A stretch of 64,000 bases of DNA from Palsa-459 sp963841965 (GTDB lineage: Bacteria; Actinomycetota; Acidimicrobiia; Acidimicrobiales; RAAP-2): positions 42,300 to 106,299 of the forward strand of contig CAWJES010000014.1 of assembly GCA_963841965.1 (NCBI GenBank), read 5' to 3'. Positions 1 through 8,301 of this stretch are shown in pieces. The notes beneath the pieces are model-generated. The model made no database searches, was not told the origin of the DNA, and worked only from the letters and a program-made list of their open reading frames with translations. The translations under genes were made by a program, and so were the position numbers. Within the stretch, counting starts at the first letter, position 1. Each line of letters begins with the position of its first letter.

Positions 1-2
1 GA

Positions 3-449
3 ACCTCGGACATCTACTGGCGGTGGGACCCGACGACGGGCACCTGGCTCCGGTTCTACAACGACGGCAGCGAGTCCTACCCGGACATCGTTCCCGACAT
101 ACTCGCTGACGGCGTCCAGAACCAGGCTCAGAACGTGGTGGTCGAGGAGGTCGACATCACCTACGGTCCGTGGCTCGAGAACTTCGAGGGGGGGCTCGAG
201 GCCGAATCGCACATCATCAGCAACTCCGGGCCCGCCTACATCTTCCGCAACGGGCGAATGGTCACAGGGACCTGGACCACGGGGCCGGTCGGGTCGCCGA
301 CCAGGTTCCTCGACGCGGCGGGCAAGGTGATCCCCCTGCAGCCAGGGCGAACCTGGATCGAGATCTATCCAAACGTGAAGACGCCCGTCGTGACCCCTGC
401 AGCGCCGGCTTCGCCAGCGACCACCACAACATCGGCTGCAGGCACCTGA
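3..449 (+). CDS. DUF3048 (YerB-like) lipoprotein, C-terminal part
   Basis: The window opens inside this gene; the frame is open from base 3 with no start, and the TGA is at 447-449. The visible 148 residues match the C-terminal half of the DUF3048 family (YerB-type surface lipoproteins): a segment beginning YWRWDPTTGTW, then VVVEEVDITYGPWLE, GPAYIFRNGRMVTGTW, FLDAAGKVIPLQPGRTW, and a Thr/Ala/Pro-rich tail ending at the stop. The N-terminal signal and lipobox lie outside the window. The biochemical role of the family is unknown; it is expected at the cell surface. The gene stands alone before the DUF4188 gene, with 77 bp between them. The assignment rests on the recognisable family pattern. 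Confidence 0.8.
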   Translation, partial: TSDIYWRWDPTTGTWLRFYNDGSESYPDIVPDILADGVQNQAQNVVVEEVDITYGPWLENFEGGLEAESHIISNSGPAYIFRNGRMVTGTWTTGPVGSPTRFLDAAGKVIPLQPGRTWIEIYPNVKTPVVTPAAPASPATTTTSAAGT

Positions 450-526
450 AGGAAGCAGCCAGACATGCTTGAATACGCTGCCATCCCCATCTAGGACTCC
501 GCTCAGCACGTCGAAAGGATGTCGCC

Positions 527-1042
527 ATGGCCGAGGTGCAGCGAACTCGAGTCGCAGCCGACGTGGATCGCGACGTGGTCGTCTTCGTGATCGGGATGCG
601 CATCAACCGGCTGTGGGCGGTGCACAAGTGGATCCCCGTCTTCGTGGCGATGCCTCGGATGATCGCCGAGCTCGCGCGCCAGCCCGAGCTGGGCCTCCTT
701 GGCCGGCCGAGGTCATTCATCTCGGGCAGGACCCTGCTGATCCACCAGGTGTGGAATTCATTCGAGCAATTGGACAGCTATGCGAGGAGCAGGGACGCTG
801 CCCACCTCCCGGCATGGAGGGCGTTCAACAGGAAGATCGGCACAGATGGGTCGGTGGGCATCTACCACGAGACCTACCTCGTCGGCCCCGGTCGGGTCGA
901 GACGCTCTACGCGAACATGCCGCCGTTCGGACTGGGTGCCGCGCTCGGAACGTCGCCTGCCGTGCGAGGCCGCTCGACGGCACCGCAGCGCCTCGGGCTC
1001 GCAGCAGAAGGCGACGACACCCCGCCGGTCGGCGCCGCCTGA
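527..1042 (+). CDS. DUF4188 family protein (monooxygenase-like ferredoxin-fold)
   Basis: The 171-residue protein has the hallmarks of DUF4188: an early DVVVFVIGMRINRLWAVHKW segment, LARQPELGLLG, the FISGRTLLIHQVWNSFEQL core, and YHETYLVGPGRVETLYANMPPFGL near the end. The family resembles dimeric alpha/beta-barrel heme or monooxygenase-like folds and is often annotated phenylacetaldoxime dehydratase or monooxygenase-like; no activity is proven here. The ATG at 527 is chosen because GAAAGGA lies about 9 nt upstream. Its TGA (1040-1042) abuts, base to base, the stop of the opposing gene (TAG on the minus strand, 1043-1045), so the two genes converge with no room for a separate terminator. The last 25 residues are low-complexity and probably disordered. 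Confidence 0.8.
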   Translation: MAEVQRTRVAADVDRDVVVFVIGMRINRLWAVHKWIPVFVAMPRMIAELARQPELGLLGRPRSFISGRTLLIHQVWNSFEQLDSYARSRDAAHLPAWRAFNRKIGTDGSVGIYHETYLVGPGRVETLYANMPPFGLGAALGTSPAVRGRSTAPQRLGLAAEGDDTPPVGAA

Positions 1043-2701
1043 CTACGAGCCTGGCGGCGAGATCGACCGGGCATTGGATACAGACGCGATCAGTCTCCCT
1101 GCGGGCCCCTGGCCGAAGAGCCACAGGATGTTCCCCGTGATCCGGGCGACGTCACTCGCCGGACAGGCTGCCACCCGTATCTGTGTGCAGGGCGAGAGGG
1201 AGTCGATCCAGTTGTTGTCGCCGGCGTCCAGCACGCCCGCCTTGCTCGACGGGTCCGTGTAGTAGGTCATGTCCGAGTACGTGAGCCCGTTCCACTGACC
1301 CATCCCGGTGAAGGCGCTCGAGAGCGGGACGGGGGAATGCGCCAGCACCTCTAGGTTGCCGTGGACCGCTGCGGAGGCGTCGACGTGATCGATGTCCGAC
1401 GCGATGACGCCGGGGAGCTTCGAGCCGTCGTGCAAGCCCGTGTGGCGGAAGACCCATGCCGTGGCATCCGCCACGACGAACGGAGCGTCGTGCCCCACGT
1501 CCAGGTAGCCGGCATATTCCTCTCCGACGAATGGGATCGGCGACCAGTCAGTCGGCGGAGACTCCCAGGTGTTGCCCGTCACCTGCATCGGGCTCGCGTG
1601 CCCGTCGAGTGGGTCCTCCGCGCTGTCGCGGTAGTCGACGACGAGGCGCGCAGAGCCGAGGTCTGAGGACGCGAGTCGGACATGGCGGACAATCGCAGCC
1701 GCGCCGAGGAACGCGACGTTGGTTCCGTGGCGCTCGGCGTCCTGGACAGCCAGGCGCTCCTCGTAGGTCCACGCCTCGTCGTGGCCGAGGCTGAGGATCG
1801 CCTTGTGGTGCGAGACGAGTCCGGGATCCATGGTGAGCTCGACGTCCGTCACACACGTGGCATCGAGCCCGTGCTGCTCCATGAGCCGCACGAGCGGATA
1901 CTCCTCTCCGAGGAAGTCCGCCGCGCCGCTCCCGTCCGCATAGGGCCGGTCGAAGGAGAGGACCCTTGCGCGATTGCACACCGGGTACGTCTCGGCATAT
2001 CGGCATGGACCCTGCCCGGAGTAGAAGGAGTACCCGCCGAAGGTGTTCCACCCCGCTTCGGTGAAGGATCGGTTGATCACGAGGTAGGTGGCCCGGCTCG
2101 AGGGTTCTGACACGGTCAGCAGGATGTAGTTCTCGTGTCCGCCCGATCCGACCAGCTTGAGCAGGTAGTCCCCTGGGACGAAGGCGTCGGTGATGGGAAC
2201 GGTCAGCGAGCGCGACCAATTGTCGCAGCTGACCGTGTTCGTGGATCGATGCACGGGGCAGCGAGGCTGAACCCTCCCCCTGTACGTGCGTGACGCCCAG
2301 ACAAGTCGAGCGCCGTCACCGCCGTAGTACCCCATCCGGTACGCGACGACCCGAAATCGGGTCGATGACGTCGAGACGTACAGCCCGACCGCATCGCCGC
2401 GGACGGCATCGGTTGTGTCCGCGAATCCCTCGATACCCGAGGCGGCGCCCTTCGGGATCCTCCATGCTGTCGTGCCTGCACGGCTGTTCTCCTGGACGAT
2501 CGCTTCGGACACCACGCCGTACGGTCCGAGATGCAGGGCTGGTGGCCGCGACGCGGATCTCGCCGGTGCCTCGCGCTCGGGGGCATGCGCCGACACGATC
2601 GCCGCTCCGGCGGCTGCGAGCATGGTGGCGCCGACGAGCGCAATGCTCGCCAGACCCCGGAGTGCGACGGGGCGCTGAGCATGCGTGCGCTCAGCGCCCA
2701 T
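1043..2701 (-). CDS. Exported N,N-dimethylformamidase beta-subunit-like protein
   Basis: The 552-residue protein has an N-terminal signal or anchor (hydrophobic stretch LASIALVGATMLAAAGAA, residues about 17-34). It then carries the large domain of the dimethylformamidase beta-subunit-like family: RVVAYRMGYYGGDGARLVW, PGDYLLKLVG, the central ILSLGHDEAWTYEER motif and NVAFLGAAAIV. In true DMFase the beta subunit holds an iron site and acts with a small alpha subunit; no alpha subunit is nearby. Most actinobacterial members of this group are secreted or anchored proteins without a proven substrate, so a function in amide hydrolysis is not claimed. It converges on the DUF4188 gene and is followed upstream, with a 122 bp gap, by the PadR gene on the same strand. 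Confidence 0.75.
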   Translation of the reverse strand: MGAERTHAQRPVALRGLASIALVGATMLAAAGAAIVSAHAPEREAPARSASRPPALHLGPYGVVSEAIVQENSRAGTTAWRIPKGAASGIEGFADTTDAVRGDAVGLYVSTSSTRFRVVAYRMGYYGGDGARLVWASRTYRGRVQPRCPVHRSTNTVSCDNWSRSLTVPITDAFVPGDYLLKLVGSGGHENYILLTVSEPSSRATYLVINRSFTEAGWNTFGGYSFYSGQGPCRYAETYPVCNRARVLSFDRPYADGSGAADFLGEEYPLVRLMEQHGLDATCVTDVELTMDPGLVSHHKAILSLGHDEAWTYEERLAVQDAERHGTNVAFLGAAAIVRHVRLASSDLGSARLVVDYRDSAEDPLDGHASPMQVTGNTWESPPTDWSPIPFVGEEYAGYLDVGHDAPFVVADATAWVFRHTGLHDGSKLPGVIASDIDHVDASAAVHGNLEVLAHSPVPLSSAFTGMGQWNGLTYSDMTYYTDPSSKAGVLDAGDNNWIDSLSPCTQIRVAACPASDVARITGNILWLFGQGPAGRLIASVSNARSISPPGS

Positions 2702-2823
2702 GCCGCCAGCTCGACGACGTGCTCGATAATGTCACCGCGTCATTCAAACAGGCCGCAATGGCGGCGCCGACTGCAGGACGACGCGGGTCCTTTTCGGGGC
2801 ACCTGCGATGCAGCACCCCGAGA

Positions 2824-3435
2824 TCAGGAGCTCGCATCCTCCTCGGCGAGGATCCGGTAAATCGACCGACGTGCCTCGCTCAGCACCGCCGTGGCCTGCG
2901 CCACCTGGGCCTCAGAACCGGCCTCGAGGACCTGACGGACCGCCGCAGCGACTTGCCGCCCGGTGCCGAGCAGCTCGAACCGGGGCTCGCTGACCTTCGA
3001 TGCAGCGTCCTCCCACGGCAGCCCGAGAGCGGCGCGGTTCTCCTCGACGGTGCTCTTTCCCGCATCCGTCAGCCGAAACGTCCGACCGCTCGCAGAGGCA
3101 TCGACCTCGACGAGTCCTTCATCTTCGAGCTGGCTCAGCACGGGGTAGATGGACCCGGGACTCGGCCTCCACGCTCCACCGGAGCGCTCCGAGATCTCCT
3201 GGATGAGCTGGTACCCGTTGCGGGGCTGCTCCTCGAGGAGCAGGAGCACCGCAGCGCGGACATCGCCTCGCTTTGACCGGCGGCCCATCCGACGGGCCGG
3301 GCCGTAGAGGCCGAACTCGCCGCGTCGTCCCATGGGCGGGCCGTGCCGGAACCGGCGACCTCCCCCTCGACGGTCGCCACGGGGACCGTCCTCCTCCGTC
3401 CATTGCCTCTCTGAATGTGTGTGTTCGTGTCTCAT
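2824..3435 (-). CDS. PadR family transcriptional regulator
   Basis: The 203-residue protein has a charged, Gly/Arg-rich head (residues 1-50) and then the PadR winged helix: RGDVRAAVLLLLEEQPRNGYQLIQEI, PSPGSIYPVLSQLEDEGLV, and the wing FRLTDAGK. A C-terminal helical dimerisation region follows. The start is set at ATG 3435 because AAGGAG sits 5 nt upstream; a GTG at 3441 overlaps that ribosome site and is less likely. A consensus promoter with a palindrome over its -10 box lies just upstream, so autorepression is likely. PadR proteins usually control a neighbouring transporter or stress gene; none is co-oriented here, so the other targets are unknown. Confidence 0.9.
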   Translation of the reverse strand: MRHEHTHSERQWTEEDGPRGDRRGGGRRFRHGPPMGRRGEFGLYGPARRMGRRSKRGDVRAAVLLLLEEQPRNGYQLIQEISERSGGAWRPSPGSIYPVLSQLEDEGLVEVDASASGRTFRLTDAGKSTVEENRAALGLPWEDAASKVSEPRFELLGTGRQVAAAVRQVLEAGSEAQVAQATAVLSEARRSIYRILAEEDASS

Positions 3436-3470
3436 GTCCACTCCTTGTCGTTGTTATTACGTGATATGTA

Positions 3471-3499
3471 ACGATATATCGCTATCTATCTCTTGTCAA
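3471..3499 (-). promoter_or_regulatory. padR promoter with palindromic operator
   Basis: On the minus strand a -35 TTGACA (3494-3499) is followed after exactly 17 bp by TATCGT (3471-3476). The perfect palindrome CGATATATCG (3472-3481) covers the -10 box, and a looser repeat GATAT...ATATC spans 3463-3480. AT-rich dyads of this kind are typical PadR operators, so the site is read as the autoregulatory operator. Transcription would begin about 30 nt before the ATG, which leaves room for the AAGGAG ribosome site. Confidence 0.7.
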
Positions 3500-3507
3500 G
3501 CCCCGAC

Positions 3508-4053
3508 CTACAGATCGTCGAATGGCGGGGCGTATCGAAAGGTTCCTTCGGGCACGGGGGCCGATCCGGTGAGGGGAAGCGCCTGGAAGTTGTCCTCCCA
3601 CCGAGGGTCCGGAGGCTCGATGAGGAACGTGCGCGACGGGCGGAAGCCGAATCGGGCGTAGTAGCCAGGGTCCCCGAGGAGACCGATCAGGACTTCCTCG
3701 AGTTCCACGGCGGCGGCGATGACTGCCCGGACCAATGCGGATCCGATCCCCCGTCCCTGTCGCTCGGGATGCACGCCGAGCGGCCCCAGGCCGATGACGG
3801 GCAGTGCCGCCGGGTCGATCCACGCGCGCGAGCACACGACGCTGCCCACGACGAGTTCGTCTTCAACCGCGACGATCGAGAGACCCGGGATCCACGCATC
3901 CGAGTTGCGAAGTCGGTTCACGAGCACCGCCTCGGCGACAGGACCGCGAACCGCACCTCGCGCGAACGCCAACGCATGGATCTGATGAATCGCCGGCTCG
4001 TCAGCCTCGCGTTCTCGCCTCACCGTGAGGCCCGCATCGTGATTGTCGTGCAT
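3508..4053 (-). CDS. GNAT family N-acetyltransferase (YhbS-like)
   Basis: The 181-residue protein fits the GNAT fold. VRREREADEPAIHQIH forms the N-terminal strand and helix. The acetyl-CoA pyrophosphate loop is seen in LGPLGVHPERQGRGIGSALV (motif A, residues about 95-114). A distal GDPGYYARFGFRPS segment is typical of the YhbS subgroup (COG3153). The substrate is unknown. It is transcribed divergently from the LLM oxidoreductase at 4149, with 95 bp between the starts. The gene ends just beyond the padR promoter, on the same strand, and could contribute read-through. Confidence 0.88.
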   Translation of the reverse strand: MHDNHDAGLTVRREREADEPAIHQIHALAFARGAVRGPVAEAVLVNRLRNSDAWIPGLSIVAVEDELVVGSVVCSRAWIDPAALPVIGLGPLGVHPERQGRGIGSALVRAVIAAAVELEEVLIGLLGDPGYYARFGFRPSRTFLIEPPDPRWEDNFQALPLTGSAPVPEGTFRYAPPFDDL

Positions 4054-4136
4054 CTGCCAACTCTGGCACCGCGAGACTTGGATGTGCGCGTCCCGTGCGG
4101 CCGTGGATCATCGGTCCTCGTGGAATGGCCGGCACC

Positions 4137-4148
4137 TAGATTGCGGCC
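4137..4148 (+). promoter_or_regulatory. -10 box of a leaderless transcript
   Basis: TAGATT (4137-4142) lies exactly 6 nt before the ATG at 4149, and there is no ribosome-binding sequence in between. This places the transcription start on or beside the start codon. No convincing -35 box is visible. Confidence 0.6.
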
Positions 4149-5027
4149 ATGCGCCTCAGTACGGTGATCCTCCCCCATGCGCGATGGATGGAGCTCCGCC
4201 ACACGTGGCGCCGGGCCGAGGAACTCGGCTTCGACGCCGCCTACACGTACGACCACCTGTCGTGGCGTTCGTTCCGTGACCTCCCATGGTTCGATGCCCT
4301 GACGACCCTCTCTGCAGCGGCGGTCGAGACCTCGAAGATCCGCATCGGCACGCTCGTCACAACTCCCAACTTCCGCCATCCGGTTCCGCTCGCGAAGCAA
4401 CTGCTCTCGATCGATGACCTTTCTGAGGGCAGGCTCACGATCGGGGTCGGCGCCGGGGGCACGGGCTTCGACGCCAGCGCGCTCGGTCACGAGCCCTGGT
4501 CGCCGGCCGAGCGCGCGGACCGGTTCGCAGAGTTCACCGAGCTGCTCAATCAGTTGCTACGCGAGCCTGTGACCACCGCATCGGGGCGCCACTACTCAGC
4601 CTCGGAGGTTCGCATGATTCCTCCGGCGCTCCAGCACCCGAGGCCACCGATCTACGTCGCAGCGACAGGTCCAAGGGGCATCGCGCTCGCCGCGACGGTC
4701 GGGCAGGGTTGGGTCACGTTCGGGGCACCTGCGGGTTCGCCCACCTCGACCGAGGAATCCGTCACCAAGCAGGTCGAGCTGATGCTTGGCGCACTGGAGG
4801 AACACGGACGTGACGCCCGTCACTTCGAGCGGGTGCTGCTCGACGCCTTCGGCGAGGAGCGTCCCTTGGCGTCGGTCGACGCTTTCGTCGACTGGGCCGG
4901 TCGGTACCGGGCTGCCGGCATCACCGAGCTGGTCGTCCACTGGCCTGTCCCCGACTCGATCTTCGCGGCCGACCAGGACGTCTTCGAGGCCGTCGCCGTG
5001 CACGGCCTTGCGCAGCTCGGCTCCTAG
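4149..5027 (+). CDS. LLM class flavin-dependent oxidoreductase (F420-type)
   Basis: The 292-residue protein is a luciferase-like TIM-barrel enzyme. Features include WRRAEELGFDAAYTYDHLSW at the N-terminus, the strand RIGTLVTTPNFRHP, the family signature LLSIDDLSEGRLTIGVGAGG (residues about 85-104) and the product-side PRPPIYVAATGPRGIALAATVGQGW. Short members of this type in Actinomycetota mostly use coenzyme F420, though FMN cannot be excluded from sequence alone. The substrate is unknown. It is monocistronic and leaderless by its -10 position, and it converges on the HxlR gene at 5073. Confidence 0.85.
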   Translation: MRLSTVILPHARWMELRHTWRRAEELGFDAAYTYDHLSWRSFRDLPWFDALTTLSAAAVETSKIRIGTLVTTPNFRHPVPLAKQLLSIDDLSEGRLTIGVGAGGTGFDASALGHEPWSPAERADRFAEFTELLNQLLREPVTTASGRHYSASEVRMIPPALQHPRPPIYVAATGPRGIALAATVGQGWVTFGAPAGSPTSTEESVTKQVELMLGALEEHGRDARHFERVLLDAFGEERPLASVDAFVDWAGRYRAAGITELVVHWPVPDSIFAADQDVFEAVAVHGLAQLGS

Positions 5028-5072
5028 TTTCGGGTCGTCTGCGGAGCCCAAGGGGACGCCCGGTTCAAGGGC

Positions 5073-5561
5073 TCAGCGCGAACGCGACGAGGATGCCGTG
5101 CCGAACGCCATCTCGGGGCGCCCGGGGCCCGGCATCGCCTTCGCCTCTCGGGGTCCGAACGGCTCCGCGCACTCACTGCAGATGAGGACCGCGTCCGACG
5201 CATGTCCGCACGTCGTGTGCACGACCTCGACCGGCGGCCCGGACGGGGCGGCGTACCGATCGCCCCACTGGCGCATGGTCGTGAGGACGGGCCAGAGATC
5301 GCGGCCCTTCTGGGTCAACTTGTACTCGGACCTCGGGGGGTGGTCGCTGTAGGGGACGCGCACGAACACGCCGGCGTCGACGAGGTGGCGGAGGCGCTGC
5401 TGGAGGACGTTTCGCGAGATCCCGAGCCGGTGCTGGAAGTCGTCGAAGCGCGTCACTCCGAGAAAGGCGTCACGCACGATGAGCATGCTCCACCATTCGC
5501 CGACGACCTCGAGGCACTGGGCCACGGAGCAGTCCATCTGCGAGAAACTCTTCCGTTCCAT
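5073..5561 (-). CDS. HxlR family transcriptional regulator
   Basis: The 162-residue protein contains the HxlR winged helix: CSVAQCLEVVGEWWSMLIVRD at the N-terminus with the conserved early Cys, FDDFQHRLGISRNVLQQRLRHL as recognition helices, and SEYKLTQKGRDLWPVL as the wing. A C-terminal extension carries a Cys/His set (CGH and CSEC) that could bind metal or sense thiols. The start is ATG 5561, six nt after a TATGAT box; an in-frame TTG at 5567 is weaker. The gene is divergent from the efflux pump at 5615, with a shared operator between them, so it most likely represses both. Confidence 0.9.
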   Translation of the reverse strand: MERKSFSQMDCSVAQCLEVVGEWWSMLIVRDAFLGVTRFDDFQHRLGISRNVLQQRLRHLVDAGVFVRVPYSDHPPRSEYKLTQKGRDLWPVLTTMRQWGDRYAAPSGPPVEVVHTTCGHASDAVLICSECAEPFGPREAKAMPGPGRPEMAFGTASSSRSR

Positions 5562-5567
5562 GCACAA

Positions 5568-5607
5568 ATCATAGTGCGTTGCATGAAAGTATGCACTCCG
5601 TTATAGT
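5568..5607. promoter_or_regulatory. Divergent hxlR / efflux promoter and operator
   Basis: Rightward: -35 TTGCAT (5579-5584), 17 bp spacer, -10 TATAGT (5602-5607), then 7 nt to ATG 5615. Leftward: TATGAT (5568-5573 on the minus strand), then 6 nt to ATG 5561. Both messages would be leaderless. Between and over these boxes lie nested dyads: AGTGC (5573-5577) with GCACT (5593-5597), and TGCAT (5580-5584) with ATGCA (5591-5595). They form one imperfect palindrome that covers the rightward -35 and spacer, which is the expected place for HxlR repression. Confidence 0.75.
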
Positions 5608-5614
5608 TAGTTTC

Positions 5615-7075
5615 ATGAAAGAACCTGCTGTTGATCGAGCTGCGGTTCCATCCAGCGGTTCGAGGAGCGTCGCCGTTTTCCTCGTCACCTCGCTCGGCGC
5701 CTTCATGGCCTCGCTCGACCTGTCGATAGTGAACATCGCCTTCCCCGCGCTCGAACACTCCTTCCCCTCGGATCCTCGATCGACCCTTGCATGGGTCATT
5801 GCCGGCTACTCGATCGCCTTCGGGGCGCTCCTGGTGGTCGCCGGCAGGACGGCCGACCGGATCGGTGCCCGCCGGATGTTCTTCATCGGCCTCACCATCT
5901 TCTGCTCGGGCTCCGCGCTCTGCGCGGTCGCCCCGAACGTGCTCCTGCTCATCGCAGGACGCGTGGTCCAGGGCGCAGGCGCAGCCGCGATCCTCCCGTC
6001 CTCCCTCGGCCTCCTGCTGGCCGCGTTCCCGATCGCGAAGCGCACCCAGGTCGTCTCGCTGTGGGGTGGCGTCGGCGCGCTTGCGGTCGCGACCGGACCC
6101 ACTGTCGGTGCGCTGCTCATCACTGCGGGGGGATGGCGGTGGGTCTTCATCGTCAACATCCCCATCGGGGCGGCCGCGTGGATCGTCGGGCGGGCCGTCC
6201 TCCCACGTCTCCGCGCCGAGCAGGCTCCCCCGGCCCCCGACTATCTGGGCGCCGCACTCATCAGTGTCTCGCTTGCGTCACTCGTACTCGCCATCACGCA
6301 GGGTCCCAGCTGGGGTTGGAACGAGCCGACCACCCTCGGGTGCTTCGCGCTCAGTGTCCTCGCCGGTGCTCTCTTCGTGCGCCGCTCCTCGCGCCACCCC
6401 GAGCCGGTCCTCGATCTGACGCTGTTCCGATCGAGGTCCTTCAGCGTCGCGAACGCCGCGATGGTGCTGTATGCGATGGGGTTCTTCGCGATGCTCCTCG
6501 GGAACATCCTCTTCCTCACGAGCGTGTGGCACTACTCGATCCTCACGGCCGGGCTCGCCGTCACTCCCGGGCCACTGGTCGTGGCATCGGTCTCGGGTCC
6601 CGCCGGCAAGGTCGCCTCGAGGGTGGGCTTTCGCCGCGTGCTGCTGGTCGGCGCGGCATTCTTCGCCGGCGGGCTCGCCTGGTACGCCACGCGCGTCGGC
6701 CTCACACCGGACTACGTCGGCGTGTGGCTGCCCGCCACACTCATCACGGGATTCGGGATTGGACTCACGTTCCCAGTCCTGAGCGCGACGGCTGTCTCGA
6801 GCCTGCATCGAGACCGCTATTCGGTCGGCAGTGCCGTCAATCAGACGGCACGGCAGGTTGGAGGATCGGTCGGCATCGCGATCCTCGTCGTCATCCTCGG
6901 CCCGGCGTCCTCGGGAGCCGCAGCGCTCGGCGACTTCCGGCGCCTGTGGTGGTACGGGTGCGCGATGGCCATCGCCTCGGGAGCCGTCTGCTTGCTGCTC
7001 CGCCCTCCTCGTCCGGTCCATCCGCCGTCGACGCAGCCCGTCAGCGCGGCCAGTCCCTCCGAGCACCTGTCATGA
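5615..7075 (+). CDS. MFS transporter, DHA2 (EmrB/QacA-like) 14-TM efflux pump
   Basis: The 486-residue protein is a drug:proton antiporter of the 14-segment class. Motif D1 is LDLSIVNIAFP (residues about 31-41), motif A is GRTADRIGARR, and motif C is seen around GPTVGALL with GWRWVFIVNIPIG after it, as in EmrB/QacA proteins. The start is ATG 5615 rather than in-frame TTG 5579 or ATG 5591, because the best promoter would place the message start at 5615. It overlaps the thioesterase by ATGA at 7072-7075, so the two are translationally coupled. The divergent HxlR regulator suggests induction by a toxic compound; the substrate is unknown. Confidence 0.9.
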   Translation: MKEPAVDRAAVPSSGSRSVAVFLVTSLGAFMASLDLSIVNIAFPALEHSFPSDPRSTLAWVIAGYSIAFGALLVVAGRTADRIGARRMFFIGLTIFCSGSALCAVAPNVLLLIAGRVVQGAGAAAILPSSLGLLLAAFPIAKRTQVVSLWGGVGALAVATGPTVGALLITAGGWRWVFIVNIPIGAAAWIVGRAVLPRLRAEQAPPAPDYLGAALISVSLASLVLAITQGPSWGWNEPTTLGCFALSVLAGALFVRRSSRHPEPVLDLTLFRSRSFSVANAAMVLYAMGFFAMLLGNILFLTSVWHYSILTAGLAVTPGPLVVASVSGPAGKVASRVGFRRVLLVGAAFFAGGLAWYATRVGLTPDYVGVWLPATLITGFGIGLTFPVLSATAVSSLHRDRYSVGSAVNQTARQVGGSVGIAILVVILGPASSGAAALGDFRRLWWYGCAMAIASGAVCLLLRPPRPVHPPSTQPVSAASPSEHLS

Positions 7076-7605
7076 CAACCGGCTCGACGTTCGCGAAGTC
7101 GTCGGAGCGCGATTGGGGTGAGGAGCGGACGAAGACGATCGGCTGGTACGACCCGATGCAGACCGCGGCGCTGGGCATGACGATGAGCGGGCTCTCAGTG
7201 CTCGAAGCAGTCCGAGACGGCACGGTCCCTCCCGCGCCGATCGCCTCGGTGCTCGGGTTCCGGATCCTCAACCTCGAACGCGGAAGGGTCGTCTTCGGCT
7301 GGGAACCAGATGAGTCGGCGTACAACCCGATCGGCATGGTCCACGGGGGCCTCGTGTGCACGCTGGCGGACACCGTCACTGGCTGCGCCGTGCAGACGCT
7401 GCTCGACCCCGGATTCGGCTACAGCACGATCGACATCTCGGTCAGCTTCCTGCGGCCGGTGACGCTGTCGAGCGGGTTGCTGCGCGCCACGGGCGAAGTG
7501 TCGAAGTCCGGGCGCCGTGTTGCGTTCGCGACGGCCGGGATCGAGGACGCCGATGGGCTGCTCGTCGCGACCGCGACGAGCAGCCTGCTCGTCTTCGGCC
7601 CATAG
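7072..7605 (+). CDS. PaaI family hotdog thioesterase
   Basis: The 177-residue protein has a hotdog fold of the PaaI/4HBT type. YNPIGMVHGGLVCTLADTVTGCA carries the HGG nucleophile-loop motif and the following helix (residues about 81-103). The strand pair IDISVSFLRPV and RRVAFATAGIEDADG completes the core. Such enzymes hydrolyse acyl-CoA thioesters, often aromatic ones. The ATG at 7072 shares ATGA with the efflux pump stop, so both are probably in one mRNA under HxlR control. This may be a detoxification pair that frees CoA and exports the acid; that link is an inference from context. Confidence 0.85.
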   Translation: MTTGSTFAKSSERDWGEERTKTIGWYDPMQTAALGMTMSGLSVLEAVRDGTVPPAPIASVLGFRILNLERGRVVFGWEPDESAYNPIGMVHGGLVCTLADTVTGCAVQTLLDPGFGYSTIDISVSFLRPVTLSSGLLRATGEVSKSGRRVAFATAGIEDADGLLVATATSSLLVFGP

Positions 7606-7682
7606 CGAGGGTGTGGCCTCCGGAGCCGTCCATACACTGCAGGAGCGTCGCGCCGACCATTCCCGCCACGAAACGGAGCATC

Positions 7683-8261
7683 ATGCCCCTTCCCACCCTC
7701 CAGGTCGTCACCTGCAGCACCCGTCCCGGTCGACTCGGCCCCGCGGTCGCATCGTGGTTCATCGACCGTGCGATCGCCGATGGGAGGTTCACAGTCGAGG
7801 CGGTGGACCTCGCCGCCGTGGACCTCCCGCTGCTCGACGAGCCGCACCACCCGATCCTCGCCAACTATCAGCACGACCACACGAAGGCCTGGAGCGAGAG
7901 TGTCTCGAGGGCGGACGCCTTCGTCTTCGTGATGCCCGAGTACAACTACAGCTTCACCGGCGCGACAAAGAACGCCATCGACTTCCTCCACCACGAGTGG
8001 AAGTTCAAGCCGATCGGCTTCGTCAGCTACGGCGGGGTGGCGGCGGGCACGAGGGCGGTCCAGGCGCTCAAGCTGGTCGTCTCGGCCGTGAGCATGATGC
8101 CCGTCAGCGAGTCGGTGAACATCCCGTTCTTCAGCAAGCACATCGACGCCGAGGGCGTGTTCCACGCGCCTGAGGGTCTCGATGCCAGCGCGACGACGAT
8201 GCTGGAGTCCGTGGCACGGTGGTCAGACGCGCTCGCGACCCTGCGTGCGCCCGCAGGCTGA
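7683..8261 (+). CDS. NADPH-dependent FMN reductase
   Basis: The 192-residue protein has the flavodoxin-like fold of the NADPH-dependent FMN reductase family. The phosphate loop is CSTRPGRLGPAVASWF near the N-terminus, followed by the flavin-contact segment VMPEYNYSFTGATKNAIDFL and FVSYGGVAAGTRA. Such enzymes reduce FMN, quinones or azo dyes with NAD(P)H. The start ATG 7683 is preceded by a purine-rich CGGAGC. It follows the thioesterase by 77 bp and may be read from its own promoter. Confidence 0.88.
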   Translation: MPLPTLQVVTCSTRPGRLGPAVASWFIDRAIADGRFTVEAVDLAAVDLPLLDEPHHPILANYQHDHTKAWSESVSRADAFVFVMPEYNYSFTGATKNAIDFLHHEWKFKPIGFVSYGGVAAGTRAVQALKLVVSAVSMMPVSESVNIPFFSKHIDAEGVFHAPEGLDASATTMLESVARWSDALATLRAPAG

Positions 8262-8301
8262 GAAGCGACGGGTCGAGGGCGCCTTCGTAGACTTGGCCCC
8301 G

